From Shewanella piezotolerans WP3 (GTDB lineage: Bacteria > Pseudomonadota > Gammaproteobacteria > Enterobacterales > Shewanellaceae), in the NCBI RefSeq assembly GCF_000014885.1, contig NC_011566.1, forward strand, positions 682,001-746,000: a DNA stretch of 64,000 nucleotides. The letters are read 5' to 3'. The translations under genes were made by a program, and so were the position numbers. This document shows, in pieces, positions 1-9,320 of this stretch. Within the stretch, counting starts at the first letter, position 1, and the number at the start of each line of letters is the position of its first letter. The notes under the pieces were generated by a model. It was not told where the DNA came from. It ran no database searches and worked only from the letters and a program-made list of their open reading frames with translations.

Positions 1-1186
1 CATTCAAAACCATTGGTTTCATGGCTTCATCGCCATACTCAAAGAAGCCTTGCTGGAATTTTACAATGCAGTTACTGACCTTTAGTAAAGTTTCATTACG
101 GCTTTCTAAACTTTTAATAAACCACTTAGCTTCCTGCAAATGACCACGGATGAACTGGCCATCGGCTTGGCTTTTAGTGCTGCGAGCCATTGAAGCATAG
201 TGCTGATTAACATTAATTTTAGGCATGTAATCTGGGTTTAGCTCAACCACCCAGCGACCTTTCTTTTTGGCCACTGATACATCGGGAATAACGTATTCAT
301 CTTTGCTGCGAGTGACTGCTAACCCTGGTCTTGGGTTGAGAGTTTGGATCAGGCTAATGGCTTCACGTAGTTCATCTTCTTTAAGCTTAGTTTTACGCAT
401 TAACTGTCTAAAGTCGCGTCCTGCAATCAAATCTAAGTAGTCTTTGATGAGTAGGCGGGCATGGTCAATATGCGGTGTGGTAGCGGCATATTGGGCCAGT
501 TGGATCAATAGACACTCGCTTAAGTCGCGAGCGGCAACGCCAATGGGGTCAAAATGCTGCACGCGCTTGAGTACGGCTTCGACTTCATCAACCTCAATTT
601 CAGGGTCGCCCATTGCCTCAAGAATATCTTCGCAGTTTTGAGTGAGGTAACCACGTTCATCAATAGCATCAATAATGGCGGTGGCGATAGCAAGATCGTT
701 ATCGGAAAATGGTGTTAAGTTCTTTTGCCACTCAAGGTGCTCATATAAGCCTTCGCTGGTTTCACCTTGGAATGGCATATCGTCATCGCGCATACCGCCA
801 GAGCTTGCATTTGAAGAAACGGTATAGACTTCGTCCCAAGTGGTATCCATCGGCAGATCATCTGGCATTGAATCTTGGGTTAATGCATCAGAGGTTTCTA
901 CTGCAGCGCTATCTTGCTGGGGATCAACTTCGGCGCTGGCGCTGTAATCGTTGTCACTATCGGATTCTGAATAGCTATCGGATTCGCTGGTGGTGCGATC
1001 TTCATTGCTGACAGGTTCACTGTCAGATTGCTCTTCATCTAATTCTAGTAGGGGATTTGACTCTAATGCTTGCTGGATCTCTTGCTGCAGCTCTAAAGAG
1101 GACAGTTGCAGTAAGCGGATTGCCTGCTGTAACTGTGGAGTCATGGTTAGCTGCTGACCCATTTTGAGCTGAAGTGACGCTTTCAT
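1..1186 (-). CDS. rpoN: RNA polymerase sigma-54 factor RpoN (C-terminal part outside window)
   Basis: Reading leftward from an ATG at 1186, about 395 codons are visible before the window ends. The N-terminus is the glutamine/leucine-rich activator-interacting region I (begins MKASLQLKMGQQLTMTPQL). A very acidic, serine-rich region II follows (about residues 50-120), then the core-binding domain. The C-terminal HTH and RpoN box lie beyond base 1. Sigma-54 recognises -24/-12 promoters and needs AAA+ activators. It lies directly downstream of lptB on the same strand, the usual gammaproteobacterial order. A good sigma-54 promoter occurs in this same window near 54.55 kb. Identification is secure from the region I sequence. 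Confidence 0.96.
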   Translation of the reverse strand, partial: MKASLQLKMGQQLTMTPQLQQAIRLLQLSSLELQQEIQQALESNPLLELDEEQSDSEPVSNEDRTTSESDSYSESDSDNDYSASAEVDPQQDSAAVETSDALTQDSMPDDLPMDTTWDEVYTVSSNASSGGMRDDDMPFQGETSEGLYEHLEWQKNLTPFSDNDLAIATAIIDAIDERGYLTQNCEDILEAMGDPEIEVDEVEAVLKRVQHFDPIGVAARDLSECLLIQLAQYAATTPHIDHARLLIKDYLDLIAGRDFRQLMRKTKLKEDELREAISLIQTLNPRPGLAVTRSKDEYVIPDVSVAKKKGRWVVELNPDYMPKINVNQHYASMARSTKSQADGQFIRGHLQEAKWFIKSLESRNETLLKVSNCIVKFQQGFFEYGDEAMKPMVLN

Positions 1187-1322
1187 CTTACCGCTATTCC
1201 CTACACTGTAATTAAACGTTGAAGCTCGTTAATTTGGCGAAGAGAGCATAAAGGGCCAACACTATGATTATATTAGTATACTTAACTAGTGCCGCGCTTT
1301 AAACGCTCATGTTGTTGATTAA

Positions 1323-2054
1323 CTATAGCCTGAATTGTTCACCTAAGTACACTGCTCTAACCTGCTGGTTGTCTAAGATTTCAGCAGGCGTACCCTCAGC
1401 AATGAGATTTCCGTGACTTACGATATATGCATGCTCACAAACGTCTAATGTTTCACGAACATTGTGATCAGTAATTAGCACACCTAAGCCGCGGCTTTTT
1501 AGCTGCTCAATGATTTTTTTAATGTCGATGACCGAAATTGGATCTACACCTGCAAAGGGTTCATCAAGCAATATAAATTTTGGGTTGGCAGCTAGCGCTC
1601 GTGCAATTTCAACTCGACGGCGTTCACCACCTGAAAGTGCCATGCCTTGGCTGTCACGTATGTGAGTGATATGAAACTCTTCAAGCAGGCTCTCTAGTTG
1701 CGCCTCACGCTGCTCATTGTCAATATCGCTGCGAGTCTGTAGCACTGCCATGATGTTGTCGCGGACTGAAAGCTTTCTAAAAATACTTGCTTCTTGCGGT
1801 AAGTAACCTATACCTTTTCGTGCGCGAAGATGCATAGGATCTAAGGTTAGATCGTCCTCATCAATAAATATTTGCCCTTTGTCACTCTGCACTAAACCGA
1901 CAACCATATAGAAAGTTGTGGTTTTTCCTGCCCCATTTGGGCCGAGTAAGCCAACGATCTGCCCGGTTTTTACCGTTAAACTCACATCTTGAACAACTGC
2001 ACGGTTTTTATAACTCTTAGCTAGGTTGCGTGCCATAAGCGTTTTTTGGATCAT
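1323..2054 (-). CDS. lptB: LPS export ABC transporter ATP-binding protein LptB
   Basis: This 243-residue ABC ATPase powers LPS extraction from the inner membrane as part of LptB2FG. Walker A (GPNGAGKTT) is at residues 38-46, the signature is LSGGERRR, and Walker B is ILLDEPFAGVDP followed by the switch region ITDHNVRET. The length is normal for LptB. Its ATG overlaps the end of lptA by 4 bases, indicating translational coupling in the kdsD-kdsC-lptC-lptA-lptB order. rpoN follows 136 bp downstream. LptF and LptG are not in the window, as is normal. Confidence 0.97.
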   Translation of the reverse strand: MIQKTLMARNLAKSYKNRAVVQDVSLTVKTGQIVGLLGPNGAGKTTTFYMVVGLVQSDKGQIFIDEDDLTLDPMHLRARKGIGYLPQEASIFRKLSVRDNIMAVLQTRSDIDNEQREAQLESLLEEFHITHIRDSQGMALSGGERRRVEIARALAANPKFILLDEPFAGVDPISVIDIKKIIEQLKSRGLGVLITDHNVRETLDVCEHAYIVSHGNLIAEGTPAEILDNQQVRAVYLGEQFRL

Positions 2055-2599
2055 TGCTGCTCCTGCTTTTCTATCGGTTCAGCTGGGGTTTCAGGAGTCT
2101 CTTCTTGGTAGGCTTCTGGTTGAATGATGGTGATTACTCTGTCATTGCCTTCGCCGGTGCTTTCAGCAATAAGTTGCTGTAAACCTATATTGTACTTAAT
2201 GCGATTACCTGTGACCTGGCTACCCTCTTGCTCGAGTGTCGCATCACCTAAAAGAGTTAAGGTTCTGGTCGCGAGTTCGTAACGGATCTCTTTAGCACTT
2301 GCTGTTGCGGGGCGGCCATCTTCCATTATTTGGGTATAGGTTGCTGGATTGCCTGTGGCAACCAGTGTTTTTCCAGAGTTCGCTTCTTTAGAGAAAACAC
2401 GTAACTCATCAGCGTTCATTTTAATTGAGCCTTGAGTCACCTCTACTGGGCCAAAAAAGATAACCTGATTGTTTTTGATATCGGCTTCTTGGCTTGCAGC
2501 GGCAATTTTGACCTCTTGTTTAAGGTCATCGACAGCGGCATAGCTGCTAATGCTGAGCAGACACAATAGACCTGCAAGTATGGATTGATTATATTTCAT
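2051..2599 (-). CDS. lptA: Periplasmic LPS-binding bridge protein LptA
   Basis: A 182-residue protein with a signal peptide (about residues 1-21, ending SSYA). The OstA/LptA beta-jellyroll repeat follows (for example FFGPVEVTQGSIKMNADEL). LptA monomers assemble the periplasmic bridge that carries LPS from LptC to LptDE. The C-terminal tail is rich in E, P and Q. The start ATG has an AAGGAAG ribosome-binding site. It sits between lptC (64 bp upstream) and lptB (4-bp overlap), which supports the call. Confidence 0.95.
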   Translation of the reverse strand: MKYNQSILAGLLCLLSISSYAAVDDLKQEVKIAAASQEADIKNNQVIFFGPVEVTQGSIKMNADELRVFSKEANSGKTLVATGNPATYTQIMEDGRPATASAKEIRYELATRTLTLLGDATLEQEGSQVTGNRIKYNIGLQQLIAESTGEGNDRVITIIQPEAYQEETPETPAEPIEKQEQQ

Positions 2600-2663
2600 A
2601 ACTTCCTTCTACTCGGCCTTTAGTGTGATTGCACGAGTGAGTATATTGGTTTTTTTGAACAGC

Positions 2664-3221
2664 TTATTTAGCATCGTAGATCCCTTCGACTTCGCTGATC
2701 AACTTTACACTTTGAGCATTGAGGTCAGCATAAAGACCTGTGCCTTGAATAACAAATTCATTGCCAGTGACGTGAATAATTTCATCAGAGGTCATTATCA
2801 TAGTATCTAAATCGAGTTCTAAATAGGATGTAGATAATGTTTGGATCGGCTCTTCAGGGCTAATTGAATCGATAATAACATTGTTTTGCAATGAGACCTT
2901 ACCGGTTAAATTGTTATGGCTGCCTTTGGTTGCTCTTAGGCGCCATTGTGCTTGACCATCATCGGGATAGATCAAGTAAACAGGCTCAGTAAAGTAAGTC
3001 ATGCTAGCATCTTCATAGTGTTCCATATGCTTGGCTGTGACCTTGCTATTGACAAAACCTGCTTCATTGTACTCTGTGCTGCGCAGATCATCGATGATGT
3101 AATTGGGTTGTTCGCTTGCATCGACGTCTAACGTTTGATCACTTTTTTTAGACTGAACCTGCCAATAGAGGATGAGTGCAGTGCCAAATAAAGCGATTAT
3201 CGCGAGTGTGACGCGATTCAT
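2664..3221 (-). CDS. lptC: LPS export protein LptC
   Basis: A 185-residue bitopic inner-membrane protein with one N-terminal transmembrane segment (about residues 5-22, VTLAIIALFGTALILYW). The rest is a periplasmic LptC/YrbK jellyroll domain with motifs such as YNEAGFVNSKVTAKHMEHYE. It receives LPS from LptB2FG and passes it to LptA. Its ATG overlaps the kdsC stop by 4 bases, so the two are coupled. Confidence 0.94.
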   Translation of the reverse strand: MNRVTLAIIALFGTALILYWQVQSKKSDQTLDVDASEQPNYIIDDLRSTEYNEAGFVNSKVTAKHMEHYEDASMTYFTEPVYLIYPDDGQAQWRLRATKGSHNNLTGKVSLQNNVIIDSISPEEPIQTLSTSYLELDLDTMIMTSDEIIHVTGNEFVIQGTGLYADLNAQSVKLISEVEGIYDAK

Positions 3222-3769
3222 ATGCTCATCCCATGAGCTGACTCAAACTTATCTTGGCTAAGCAGCAGTAGATCTGTTAGCTCGCGCAGTGCACCGTGAC
3301 CGCCTTTAATATGGGTGGTCATAAGCGCATGCTGCTTAACGTATGGATGGCCATCAGCTACACATACAGATAGACCCACTTCCTTCATGACAGGAAGATC
3401 GACCATATCATCGCCGATATAGGCGACTTCATCAGGAGTTACACCATACAGGGCGAGTAGTTCATTGTAAGGGGCGAGTTTATTATCCACACCTTGGTAA
3501 ATGTGAGTGACACCAAGCGCCGTCATTCTGTCTTCTACTATTTGTGATTTGCGACCGGTAATAATTGCCACATTGATATCACTAGATAGGACTGAGCGCA
3601 CACCGTAGCCATCGCGGGTATGAAATGTTTTAAGCTCTTCTCCGGCATTGCTCATGTAAACCAAGCCGTCTGAAAATACCCCGTCGACATCACAGATCAG
3701 GAGTTTGATCTTGCTGGCAGCTTGCCAAACGTCATCACTGATTGGTCCGTAAAATCCTTGTTTAGACAT
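3218..3769 (-). CDS. kdsC: 3-deoxy-D-manno-octulosonate 8-phosphate phosphatase KdsC
   Basis: This 183-residue HAD-superfamily phosphatase converts Kdo-8-phosphate to Kdo for LPS inner-core synthesis. HAD motif I is LLICDVDGVFSDG near residues 22-34 (Asp nucleophile and acid/base Asp), motif II includes IITGRKS, and the late motif is YIGDDMVDLPV. It is a small cap-less tetrameric type of normal length. It is one base away from kdsD upstream and overlaps lptC downstream. Confidence 0.97.
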   Translation of the reverse strand: MSKQGFYGPISDDVWQAASKIKLLICDVDGVFSDGLVYMSNAGEELKTFHTRDGYGVRSVLSSDINVAIITGRKSQIVEDRMTALGVTHIYQGVDNKLAPYNELLALYGVTPDEVAYIGDDMVDLPVMKEVGLSVCVADGHPYVKQHALMTTHIKGGHGALRELTDLLLLSQDKFESAHGMSI

Positions 3770-3770
3770 G

Positions 3771-4748
3771 TTAAATCACTCCTGCTTTAACCATATCGAG
3801 CATATTCAATGCGCCGACAGGTTGTTGCTTTGAATTGATGACGATAAGGCCGTTAATATTTTTCTCTTCCATCACTTTCAGCGCTTCTGCTGCGAGTACA
3901 TTGTCGGTAATCGTGACGCAACCTTTACTCATGACATCAGCAATAGAAGTGGTGCGTAAGTTGACCTCAGCATCAATTACCCGGCGCAGATCTCCATCGG
4001 TAAAAATCCCGACTAAGGTGTTTGCAGCATCTACAATAGCCGTCATGCCCAAGCCTTTTTTAGAGATCTCATAAAGCGCGTCGGTAATGCAAATATCATG
4101 CTTTACTAAAGGCAGTTCATTACCGCTGTGCATCACATCACTGACTTTTAATAATAGCTTACGGCCTAAGCTTCCACCTGGATGAGAAAGCGCAAAATCA
4201 TCTTTAGTAAAGCCACGCGCTTGCAGTAAAGCTACGGCGAGTGCATCACCCATAACCAAAGTAGCTGTCGTACTTGAGGTCGGTGCTAGCCCAAGTGGGC
4301 ATGCTTCTTCTGGCACTTCAATACAAAGGTGCAGTTGAGCGAGTTTTGCCATGTTTGAATCAGGTTTGCCCGTGACCGATATCATCGGCAGTCCCATACG
4401 CTTAATGACGGGCATTAAGGTTAGTATTTCACTTGACTCACCGGAGTTTGAGATAGCAAGTACGATATCGTTTTCGCTTAAAACGCCTAAATCCCCATGG
4501 CTCGCTTCACCCGGGTGGACAAAGAATGCAGGGGTTCCGGTACTGGCTAATGTCGCTGATATCTTGTTACCAATGTGGCCTGATTTACCCATGCCCATCA
4601 CGATGACTTTACCTGTACATTGCAATATAAGTTGGCAAGCTTGGGCAAATTCGCTCGAATCAACATACTGGTGAAGGTTATCGAGGGCTTGTTTCTCGAT
4701 ATCAATCACTTTGGTGCCCCATTGGCGTAACTGCTGTTCATTTACCAT
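3771..4748 (-). CDS. kdsD: D-arabinose 5-phosphate isomerase KdsD
   Basis: A 325-residue enzyme isomerising ribulose-5-phosphate to arabinose-5-phosphate, the first committed step to Kdo. An N-terminal SIS sugar-isomerase domain (about residues 35-175; GMGKSGHIGNKISATLASTGTPA and the SNSGESSE loop) is followed by two CBS domains (about 205-325; FTDGDLRRV). This is the standard KdsD architecture and length. It is the first gene of the Kdo/Lpt string after yrbG. Confidence 0.96.
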   Translation of the reverse strand: MVNEQQLRQWGTKVIDIEKQALDNLHQYVDSSEFAQACQLILQCTGKVIVMGMGKSGHIGNKISATLASTGTPAFFVHPGEASHGDLGVLSENDIVLAISNSGESSEILTLMPVIKRMGLPMISVTGKPDSNMAKLAQLHLCIEVPEEACPLGLAPTSSTTATLVMGDALAVALLQARGFTKDDFALSHPGGSLGRKLLLKVSDVMHSGNELPLVKHDICITDALYEISKKGLGMTAIVDAANTLVGIFTDGDLRRVIDAEVNLRTTSIADVMSKGCVTITDNVLAAEALKVMEEKNINGLIVINSKQQPVGALNMLDMVKAGVI

Positions 4749-4794
4749 TTCTTGGTCTCTCTTTTATTTACTGCTTTAGTTGCTGCATTCATAT

Positions 4795-5754
4795 TCAAGA
4801 TAGGAAAAGTAACGCTTGGTATGCAACAAATGTAATCAGTAGTACGATGCCGTGCCACGGTTTTAATTGCCGTGCGCGTCCGGTCAATAAGATCAGTATT
4901 GCAAGTGCACTGCTCGTTGCAAGTACCATGTAGAAATCTCGTGTACTTGCCGCTGCATCGACTTCGCCAGGTGCAATGAGGCCGGGGAGTGCAAGTACCG
5001 CTAAAATGTTAAATAAGTTTGAGCCAACAATATTACCGATGGCTAAGTCATCTTCTTTTTTCAGAACGCCGGCTACACAAGCTGCCAGCTCTGGTAAGCT
5101 TGTGCCTACTGCAATGATGGTGAGTCCGATAACGAGATCTGAAAGGTGATATGCCTTGGCAATCCCGACAGCCCCTTGAACCATCCAATCTGCAGACAAT
5201 GGTAATAACACCATCCCAATGATAAGCCAAAAAATCGCTTTCTTAGTCGGGACGTCTGCTGGGATCTCACTCTCAGCATCTATTGCCAACGCATCGCGAT
5301 TTTTATTGGTCAGTGCGTGCCAGATAAGGTATCCCATCAATGCGAAAAACAGCACCATTAAAGACACACCTTCGATGCGAGTTAGAAAACCGTCATGTAA
5401 AAAGTAACCCACAATCGCCGTCGCGGCTAGCATCAAAGGTATTTCACGCCTTAGGGTTTGCGAGCTGACAGAAATAGCACCAAGTAGTGCTGTAATACCT
5501 AAGATAAGAGTGACATTCGCAATATTTGAGCCAAGTACATTACCAATCGCAGTATCTGTCATTCCTTCCATTGAGGCTGTCGCTGCAACAAACATTTCAG
5601 GGGCAGAGCTACCCATCGCGACGATGGTTAAGCCGATCAACATTGGCGGAAGACCTAAGTTACGTGCAAAGGCTGCTGCACCATAGACAAACTTATCTGC
5701 ACTCCAGACTAAAGCACCTAAGCCAGCCACTAGCAAAAATATATTAAATAACAT
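4795..5754 (-). CDS. yrbG: YrbG-family calcium/sodium antiporter
   Basis: A 319-residue inner-membrane protein of the CaCA superfamily with about ten hydrophobic segments. It has two pseudo-symmetric alpha-repeat motifs: GLTIVAMGSSAPEMFVA plus GNVLGSNIANV in the first half, and GLTIIAVGTSLPELAA plus GNIVGSNLFNI in the second. The inward/outward duplicated topology and acidic ion-binding residues are visible. It is predicted to exchange Na+ (or H+) for Ca2+; the substrate is not proven here. It lies divergent from mlaF across about 175 bp, as in E. coli. Confidence 0.93.
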   Translation of the reverse strand: MLFNIFLLVAGLGALVWSADKFVYGAAAFARNLGLPPMLIGLTIVAMGSSAPEMFVAATASMEGMTDTAIGNVLGSNIANVTLILGITALLGAISVSSQTLRREIPLMLAATAIVGYFLHDGFLTRIEGVSLMVLFFALMGYLIWHALTNKNRDALAIDAESEIPADVPTKKAIFWLIIGMVLLPLSADWMVQGAVGIAKAYHLSDLVIGLTIIAVGTSLPELAACVAGVLKKEDDLAIGNIVGSNLFNILAVLALPGLIAPGEVDAAASTRDFYMVLATSSALAILILLTGRARQLKPWHGIVLLITFVAYQALLFLS

Positions 5755-5929
5755 CGATTCTTAGTATTTTGGGATATAGCCGCGTATTTTCGCTGTAATT
5801 GAAGAAAAATGAAAGTATTGAGTCGAGATAGTGTTGATTTGGTTGTACCTGAATGGCCAATTACGTACAATTTCTTCCTTTCCGGTGTGGAAAAATGGAT
5901 GTTTCTAACTTCGAATGCAGGGCTCATGC

Positions 5930-6742
5930 ATGACTCAAAAGCATAACTCATTGGTCGAAATCCAGAATATGGCCTTTAGCCGAGGTTCTCATGTCATTTA
6001 CGAGGACATCAGCCTGTCAATCCCGACCGGCAAGGTGACTGCGATTATGGGACCAAGCGGTATCGGTAAGACAACCTTACTAAAACTTATTGGGGGTCAA
6101 CTTACGCCAGATAGAGGCAAAGTACTATTTGATGGTACTGATGTGCATCAATGCAATCGTAATGAGCTGTTTGCACTGCGAAAGCGTATGAGCATGCTTT
6201 TTCAAAGCGGCGCACTCTTCAGCGATATTAATGTATTCGATAACGTCGCTTTTGCACTGAGAGAGCACTCCGGTCTGCCTGAAGCTATCATCCGTCGTAT
6301 TGTATTGATGAAACTAGAAGCCGTTGGGCTGCGCGGCGCAGCGAAGTTAATGCCAACCGAGTTATCGGGTGGTATGCAGCGTAGAGCTGCATTGGCTCGT
6401 GCAATTGCCTTAGAGCCTGAAATTATCCTGTATGATGAGCCCTTTGCTGGACAGGACCCGATCTCCATGGGGGTGTTAGTTAAGCTTATTCGTGAACTGT
6501 CCGATGCGCTTAATCTTACTTCTGTGGTGGTATCTCATGATGTAGATGAGGTGTTAGGTATTGCTGATTATGTTTATGTATTGGCAGATAAAAGAATTAT
6601 TGCCCATGGTACACCTGATGAGCTTCGCTTAGCTGATAATCCGCAATTGAAACAGTTTATAGGTGGTGAACCAGACGGACCTGTGCCGTTTCATTACCCT
6701 GCGCCTGATTATAAAAAGGAGTTGTTAAGTGGGCTTGACTGA
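5930..6742 (+). CDS. mlaF: Phospholipid ABC transporter ATP-binding protein MlaF
   Basis: The ATPase of the Mla system, which maintains outer-membrane lipid asymmetry. Walker A is GPSGIGKTT, the signature is LSGGMQRRAALARA, and Walker B is IILYDEPFAGQDP. The start is placed at the ATG at 5930 (MTQKHNSL), giving 270 residues; an in-frame ATG at 5915 is possible but less family-like. The C-terminal tail (HYPAPDYKKELL) is the MlaF extension that contacts MlaB. It overlaps mlaE by 14 bases. Confidence 0.96.
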   Translation: MTQKHNSLVEIQNMAFSRGSHVIYEDISLSIPTGKVTAIMGPSGIGKTTLLKLIGGQLTPDRGKVLFDGTDVHQCNRNELFALRKRMSMLFQSGALFSDINVFDNVAFALREHSGLPEAIIRRIVLMKLEAVGLRGAAKLMPTELSGGMQRRAALARAIALEPEIILYDEPFAGQDPISMGVLVKLIRELSDALNLTSVVVSHDVDEVLGIADYVYVLADKRIIAHGTPDELRLADNPQLKQFIGGEPDGPVPFHYPAPDYKKELLSGLD

Positions 6743-7514
6743 ACAAATTGCTAAATTGGGTCGCAGTGCTATTGAGTTAGTGACTGGACTTGGCAGAGCG
6801 GGATTAATGCTTTGGGGAGCTATCGCGCATCGTCCAAGATTGAAGAAAGGCCTGCCATTACTAACAAAGCAACTGTATGTCATTGGCGTGCAATCAATGG
6901 TGATCATTTTAGTCTCCGGACTATTTATTGGCATGGTACTAGCCCTACAGGGCTATAATATTCTAGTAGGGTTTGGTACTGAAGAGAGCTTGGGCCCGAT
7001 GGTCGCCTTGAGTTTATTACGAGAATTAGGCCCTGTGGTTACGGCATTACTGTTTGCTGGGCGGGCAGGTTCAGCGCTAACTGCTGAGCTCGCCTTAATG
7101 AAGAGTACCGAACAGTTATCAAGCTTAGAGATGATGGCGGTCGATCCATTAAGGCAGATTATTGCACCGCGGTTTTGGGCTGGAGTGATTAGCTTGCCGC
7201 TTTTAGCATTAATGTTCACTGCAATTGGTATCTATGGTGGCCATATTGTTGGCGTGGAGTGGAAGGGCATTGATAGTGGTGCCTTTTGGTCAATTTTGCA
7301 GTCATCTGTAGAGTGGCGACAAGATATTGTTAACTGCATGATTAAGAGTTTATTGTTTGCCGTTGTGGTCACCTGGATTGCACTTTATCGTGGCTATCAT
7401 GTCATTCCTAATCCTGAAGGGATCAGCCGAGCAACAACCCAAACTGTAGTGCAGTCGAGCCTCGCGGTATTGGCGTTAGATTTTCTATTAACAGCGATGA
7501 TGTTTGGTAACTAG
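6729..7514 (+). CDS. mlaE: Phospholipid ABC transporter permease MlaE
   Basis: A 261-residue permease of the MlaE/YrbE family with five to six hydrophobic segments. Conserved elements include the GMVLALQGYNIL motif, LLRELGPVVTALLFAGRAGSALTAE in the coupling region (quoted in part), and EQLSSLEMMAVDPL. The start codon is GTG inside the end of mlaF, so translation is probably coupled. It forms the inner-membrane channel with MlaF, MlaB and MlaD. Confidence 0.96.
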   Translation: MGLTEQIAKLGRSAIELVTGLGRAGLMLWGAIAHRPRLKKGLPLLTKQLYVIGVQSMVIILVSGLFIGMVLALQGYNILVGFGTEESLGPMVALSLLRELGPVVTALLFAGRAGSALTAELALMKSTEQLSSLEMMAVDPLRQIIAPRFWAGVISLPLLALMFTAIGIYGGHIVGVEWKGIDSGAFWSILQSSVEWRQDIVNCMIKSLLFAVVVTWIALYRGYHVIPNPEGISRATTQTVVQSSLAVLALDFLLTAMMFGN

Positions 7515-7584
7515 TGCTAATGATTAGCATACTAATTGCGGTTAATTATTGTTTAGATTTATTGAATAGAGTGGTAGATGAGTT

Positions 7585-8055
7585 ATGTTGACACGGAAGA
7601 TTGAGGTTTTAGTCGGTCTATTTTTATTGTCAGGGTTGGCTGCATTTTTGATTTTGGTTTTTAACGTTGCGAATGTCGAAGTGAAGACGGGGGAAAATAG
7701 TTACACCTTGCATGCAAAATTCGACAACATTGGTGGTTTGAAAGTACGTTCTCCGGTTAAGGTCGGTGGTGTTGTTGTCGGGCGTGTTAGTGCAATTGAA
7801 TTGGATCCTGAAAGGTTGGTTCCGGTTGTAAGCTTATCGATGGATAAGCAATACAAGTATTTCCCAGAAACCAGTAGTTTATCTATTTTGACCTCAGGCT
7901 TATTGGGTGAACAGTTTTTAGGGTTATCTCCAGGGTTTATGGACGATGATATTGAGATGTTAGTTGATGGCGACAGTATTGATGATACTCATTCCGCCTT
8001 GGTACTTGAGGAGTTGATTGGTCAATTTCTTTATAGTGCTGGCACTAAGGATTAG
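7585..8055 (+). CDS. mlaD: MCE-domain lipid-binding protein MlaD
   Basis: A 156-residue inner-membrane-anchored protein. An N-terminal transmembrane helix (about residues 7-27) is followed by one MCE/MlaD beta-barrel domain (FDNIGGLKVRSPVKVGGVVVG, then the SILTSGLLGEQFLGL loop). The hexameric ring passes phospholipid between MlaC and MlaFEB. The length matches single-MCE proteobacterial MlaD. It is 70 bp after mlaE and 17 bp before the chosen mlaC start. Confidence 0.96.
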   Translation: MLTRKIEVLVGLFLLSGLAAFLILVFNVANVEVKTGENSYTLHAKFDNIGGLKVRSPVKVGGVVVGRVSAIELDPERLVPVVSLSMDKQYKYFPETSSLSILTSGLLGEQFLGLSPGFMDDDIEMLVDGDSIDDTHSALVLEELIGQFLYSAGTKD

Positions 8056-8072
8056 TAGTTGGAGTAATGGCT

Positions 8073-8741
8073 ATGTTTAACAAATTTTTTCGTGGGCTAG
8101 TGTTGGTATCAACAGTTGTATTGAGCTTTATCGCTCAAGCGGCAGACAACGCCGCAGATATTGAAATAGATAGAACCAACCCTTACGCACTAGTGGAAGC
8201 CGTTTCTCAAAAAACTTTTGCCCGTTTCAATCAAGATAAGCAGTTGATTGCGGATAATCCTGATCATCTTAAAGTTATCGTGACCGAAGAATTAATGCCG
8301 TATATTGATTATAAATATGCGTCTTATAAAGTACTGGGCCAATACCTGCGTGACACTACAAAAGATGAGCGAGCACGCTTTGTCGATGCTTTTCGCGGTT
8401 ACTTAATCTCAACCTATGCTCAGGCATTTACTGAATATACCGATCAAACTGTGGAGTTTAGCCCTGCTAGGGACTTTGCTGGTGAGAAAATGGTTAATGT
8501 TAATGTTAGGATTATAGATAAAGGGCGTCCTGATATTAGCTTACAGTTTAAGGCTCGACGTTTAAAAGATGGCACCTGGAAGGCATTTGACCTGGTGGCA
8601 GAGGGTGTAAGTTTATTGTCTTCTAAAAAATCAGAGATCACCAATTTGGTACGCCAAAAAGGCATAGAGTCTGTAATAGAAATGCTGATTGAGCGCACCG
8701 AGACTCATATTGATTTAAGTGCGAATGAGCAGGCGAACTAG
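8073..8741 (+). CDS. mlaC: Periplasmic phospholipid shuttle protein MlaC
   Basis: MlaC/Ttg2D family, about 222 residues with a Sec signal peptide (cleavage after SFIAQA). The fold motifs ELMPYIDYKYASYKVLG and FVDAFRGYLISTYAQAF are typical. It ferries phospholipid across the periplasm between MlaA-porin and MlaD. Two ATGs are possible: 8067 lies only 2 nt from the GGAG ribosome-binding site, while 8073 is 8 nt away and is preferred here. Confidence 0.94.
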   Translation: MFNKFFRGLVLVSTVVLSFIAQAADNAADIEIDRTNPYALVEAVSQKTFARFNQDKQLIADNPDHLKVIVTEELMPYIDYKYASYKVLGQYLRDTTKDERARFVDAFRGYLISTYAQAFTEYTDQTVEFSPARDFAGEKMVNVNVRIIDKGRPDISLQFKARRLKDGTWKAFDLVAEGVSLLSSKKSEITNLVRQKGIESVIEMLIERTETHIDLSANEQAN

Positions 8742-9034
8742 TGGCTAGCTTTCAACAGCAAGGTATAATTTGTGCGATTAGTGGCTGCCTAGATCAGCAA
8801 GCCGTAATCAGTCTATGGAATGACAGACATTGCTTATTAGATGTAGATACTGCATTTTTGCAGTTATCGGACATTGAATATTGCGACAGTGCCGGAGTGG
8901 CATTTTTACTCGAATTAGTCAGCATCTTTGCTGCCAAAGGCGCCAGTTTAAAACTGGTTTCTGCTTCAGAGCAGCTTAAGAAATTTATCGTATTATATGA
9001 TTTAAACGACTTCTTTATTGAAGAAGCACAGTAA
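8741..9034 (+). CDS. mlaB: STAS-domain protein MlaB
   Basis: A 97-residue single STAS domain starting at a GTG that overlaps the last base of the mlaC stop codon. The motif around DIEYCDSAGVAFLLEL matches the anti-sigma-antagonist fold with the conserved DSAG. In Mla, MlaB binds MlaF and is required for transporter assembly and activity. Its position as the last mla gene before ibaG is the usual one. Confidence 0.9.
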   Translation: MASFQQQGIICAISGCLDQQAVISLWNDRHCLLDVDTAFLQLSDIEYCDSAGVAFLLELVSIFAAKGASLKLVSASEQLKKFIVLYDLNDFFIEEAQ

Positions 9035-9047
9035 GGTGAACAGTTCC

Positions 9048-9299
9048 ATGGAATGTAAAGATATAGAAGCTATCCTGTTAGAAGCATTATCGCTAGACGA
9101 AGTTAAGGTAACTCAAGAAGGTACTCACTACAAAATCGTCGCGGTCGGTGAATGTTTCGACGGTATGGGGCGCGTAAAGCAGCAACAAACTATTTATGGT
9201 CCATTAATGGCTCACATTACCAGCGGTGAGTTACACGCAATTACGATTAATGCTTTCACGCCGACCCAATGGAAGCGTGAAAAAGTGTTTAATATGTAA
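9048..9299 (+). CDS. ibaG: BolA-family protein IbaG
   Basis: An 83-residue BolA/YrbA protein. The start is set at the ATG at 9048 (MECKDIEAILLEAL); the open frame extends upstream to a TTG at 9018 within mlaB but that is unlikely. The BolA core is visible (VGECFDGMGRVKQQQTIYGPL, quoted in part, and HAITINAFTPTQW). BolA proteins bind monothiol glutaredoxins and [2Fe-2S] clusters; IbaG is linked to acid stress and envelope maintenance. It lies between mlaB and murA as in E. coli. Confidence 0.93.
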   Translation: MECKDIEAILLEALSLDEVKVTQEGTHYKIVAVGECFDGMGRVKQQQTIYGPLMAHITSGELHAITINAFTPTQWKREKVFNM

Positions 9300-9320
9300 A
9301 TGCGGATTTAGAGAGTTAAC

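Noticed and set aside
444..1011. Plus-strand open frames opposite rpoN
   Set aside because: They lie antisense to a clearly conserved rpoN frame and have low-complexity, non-family sequences.
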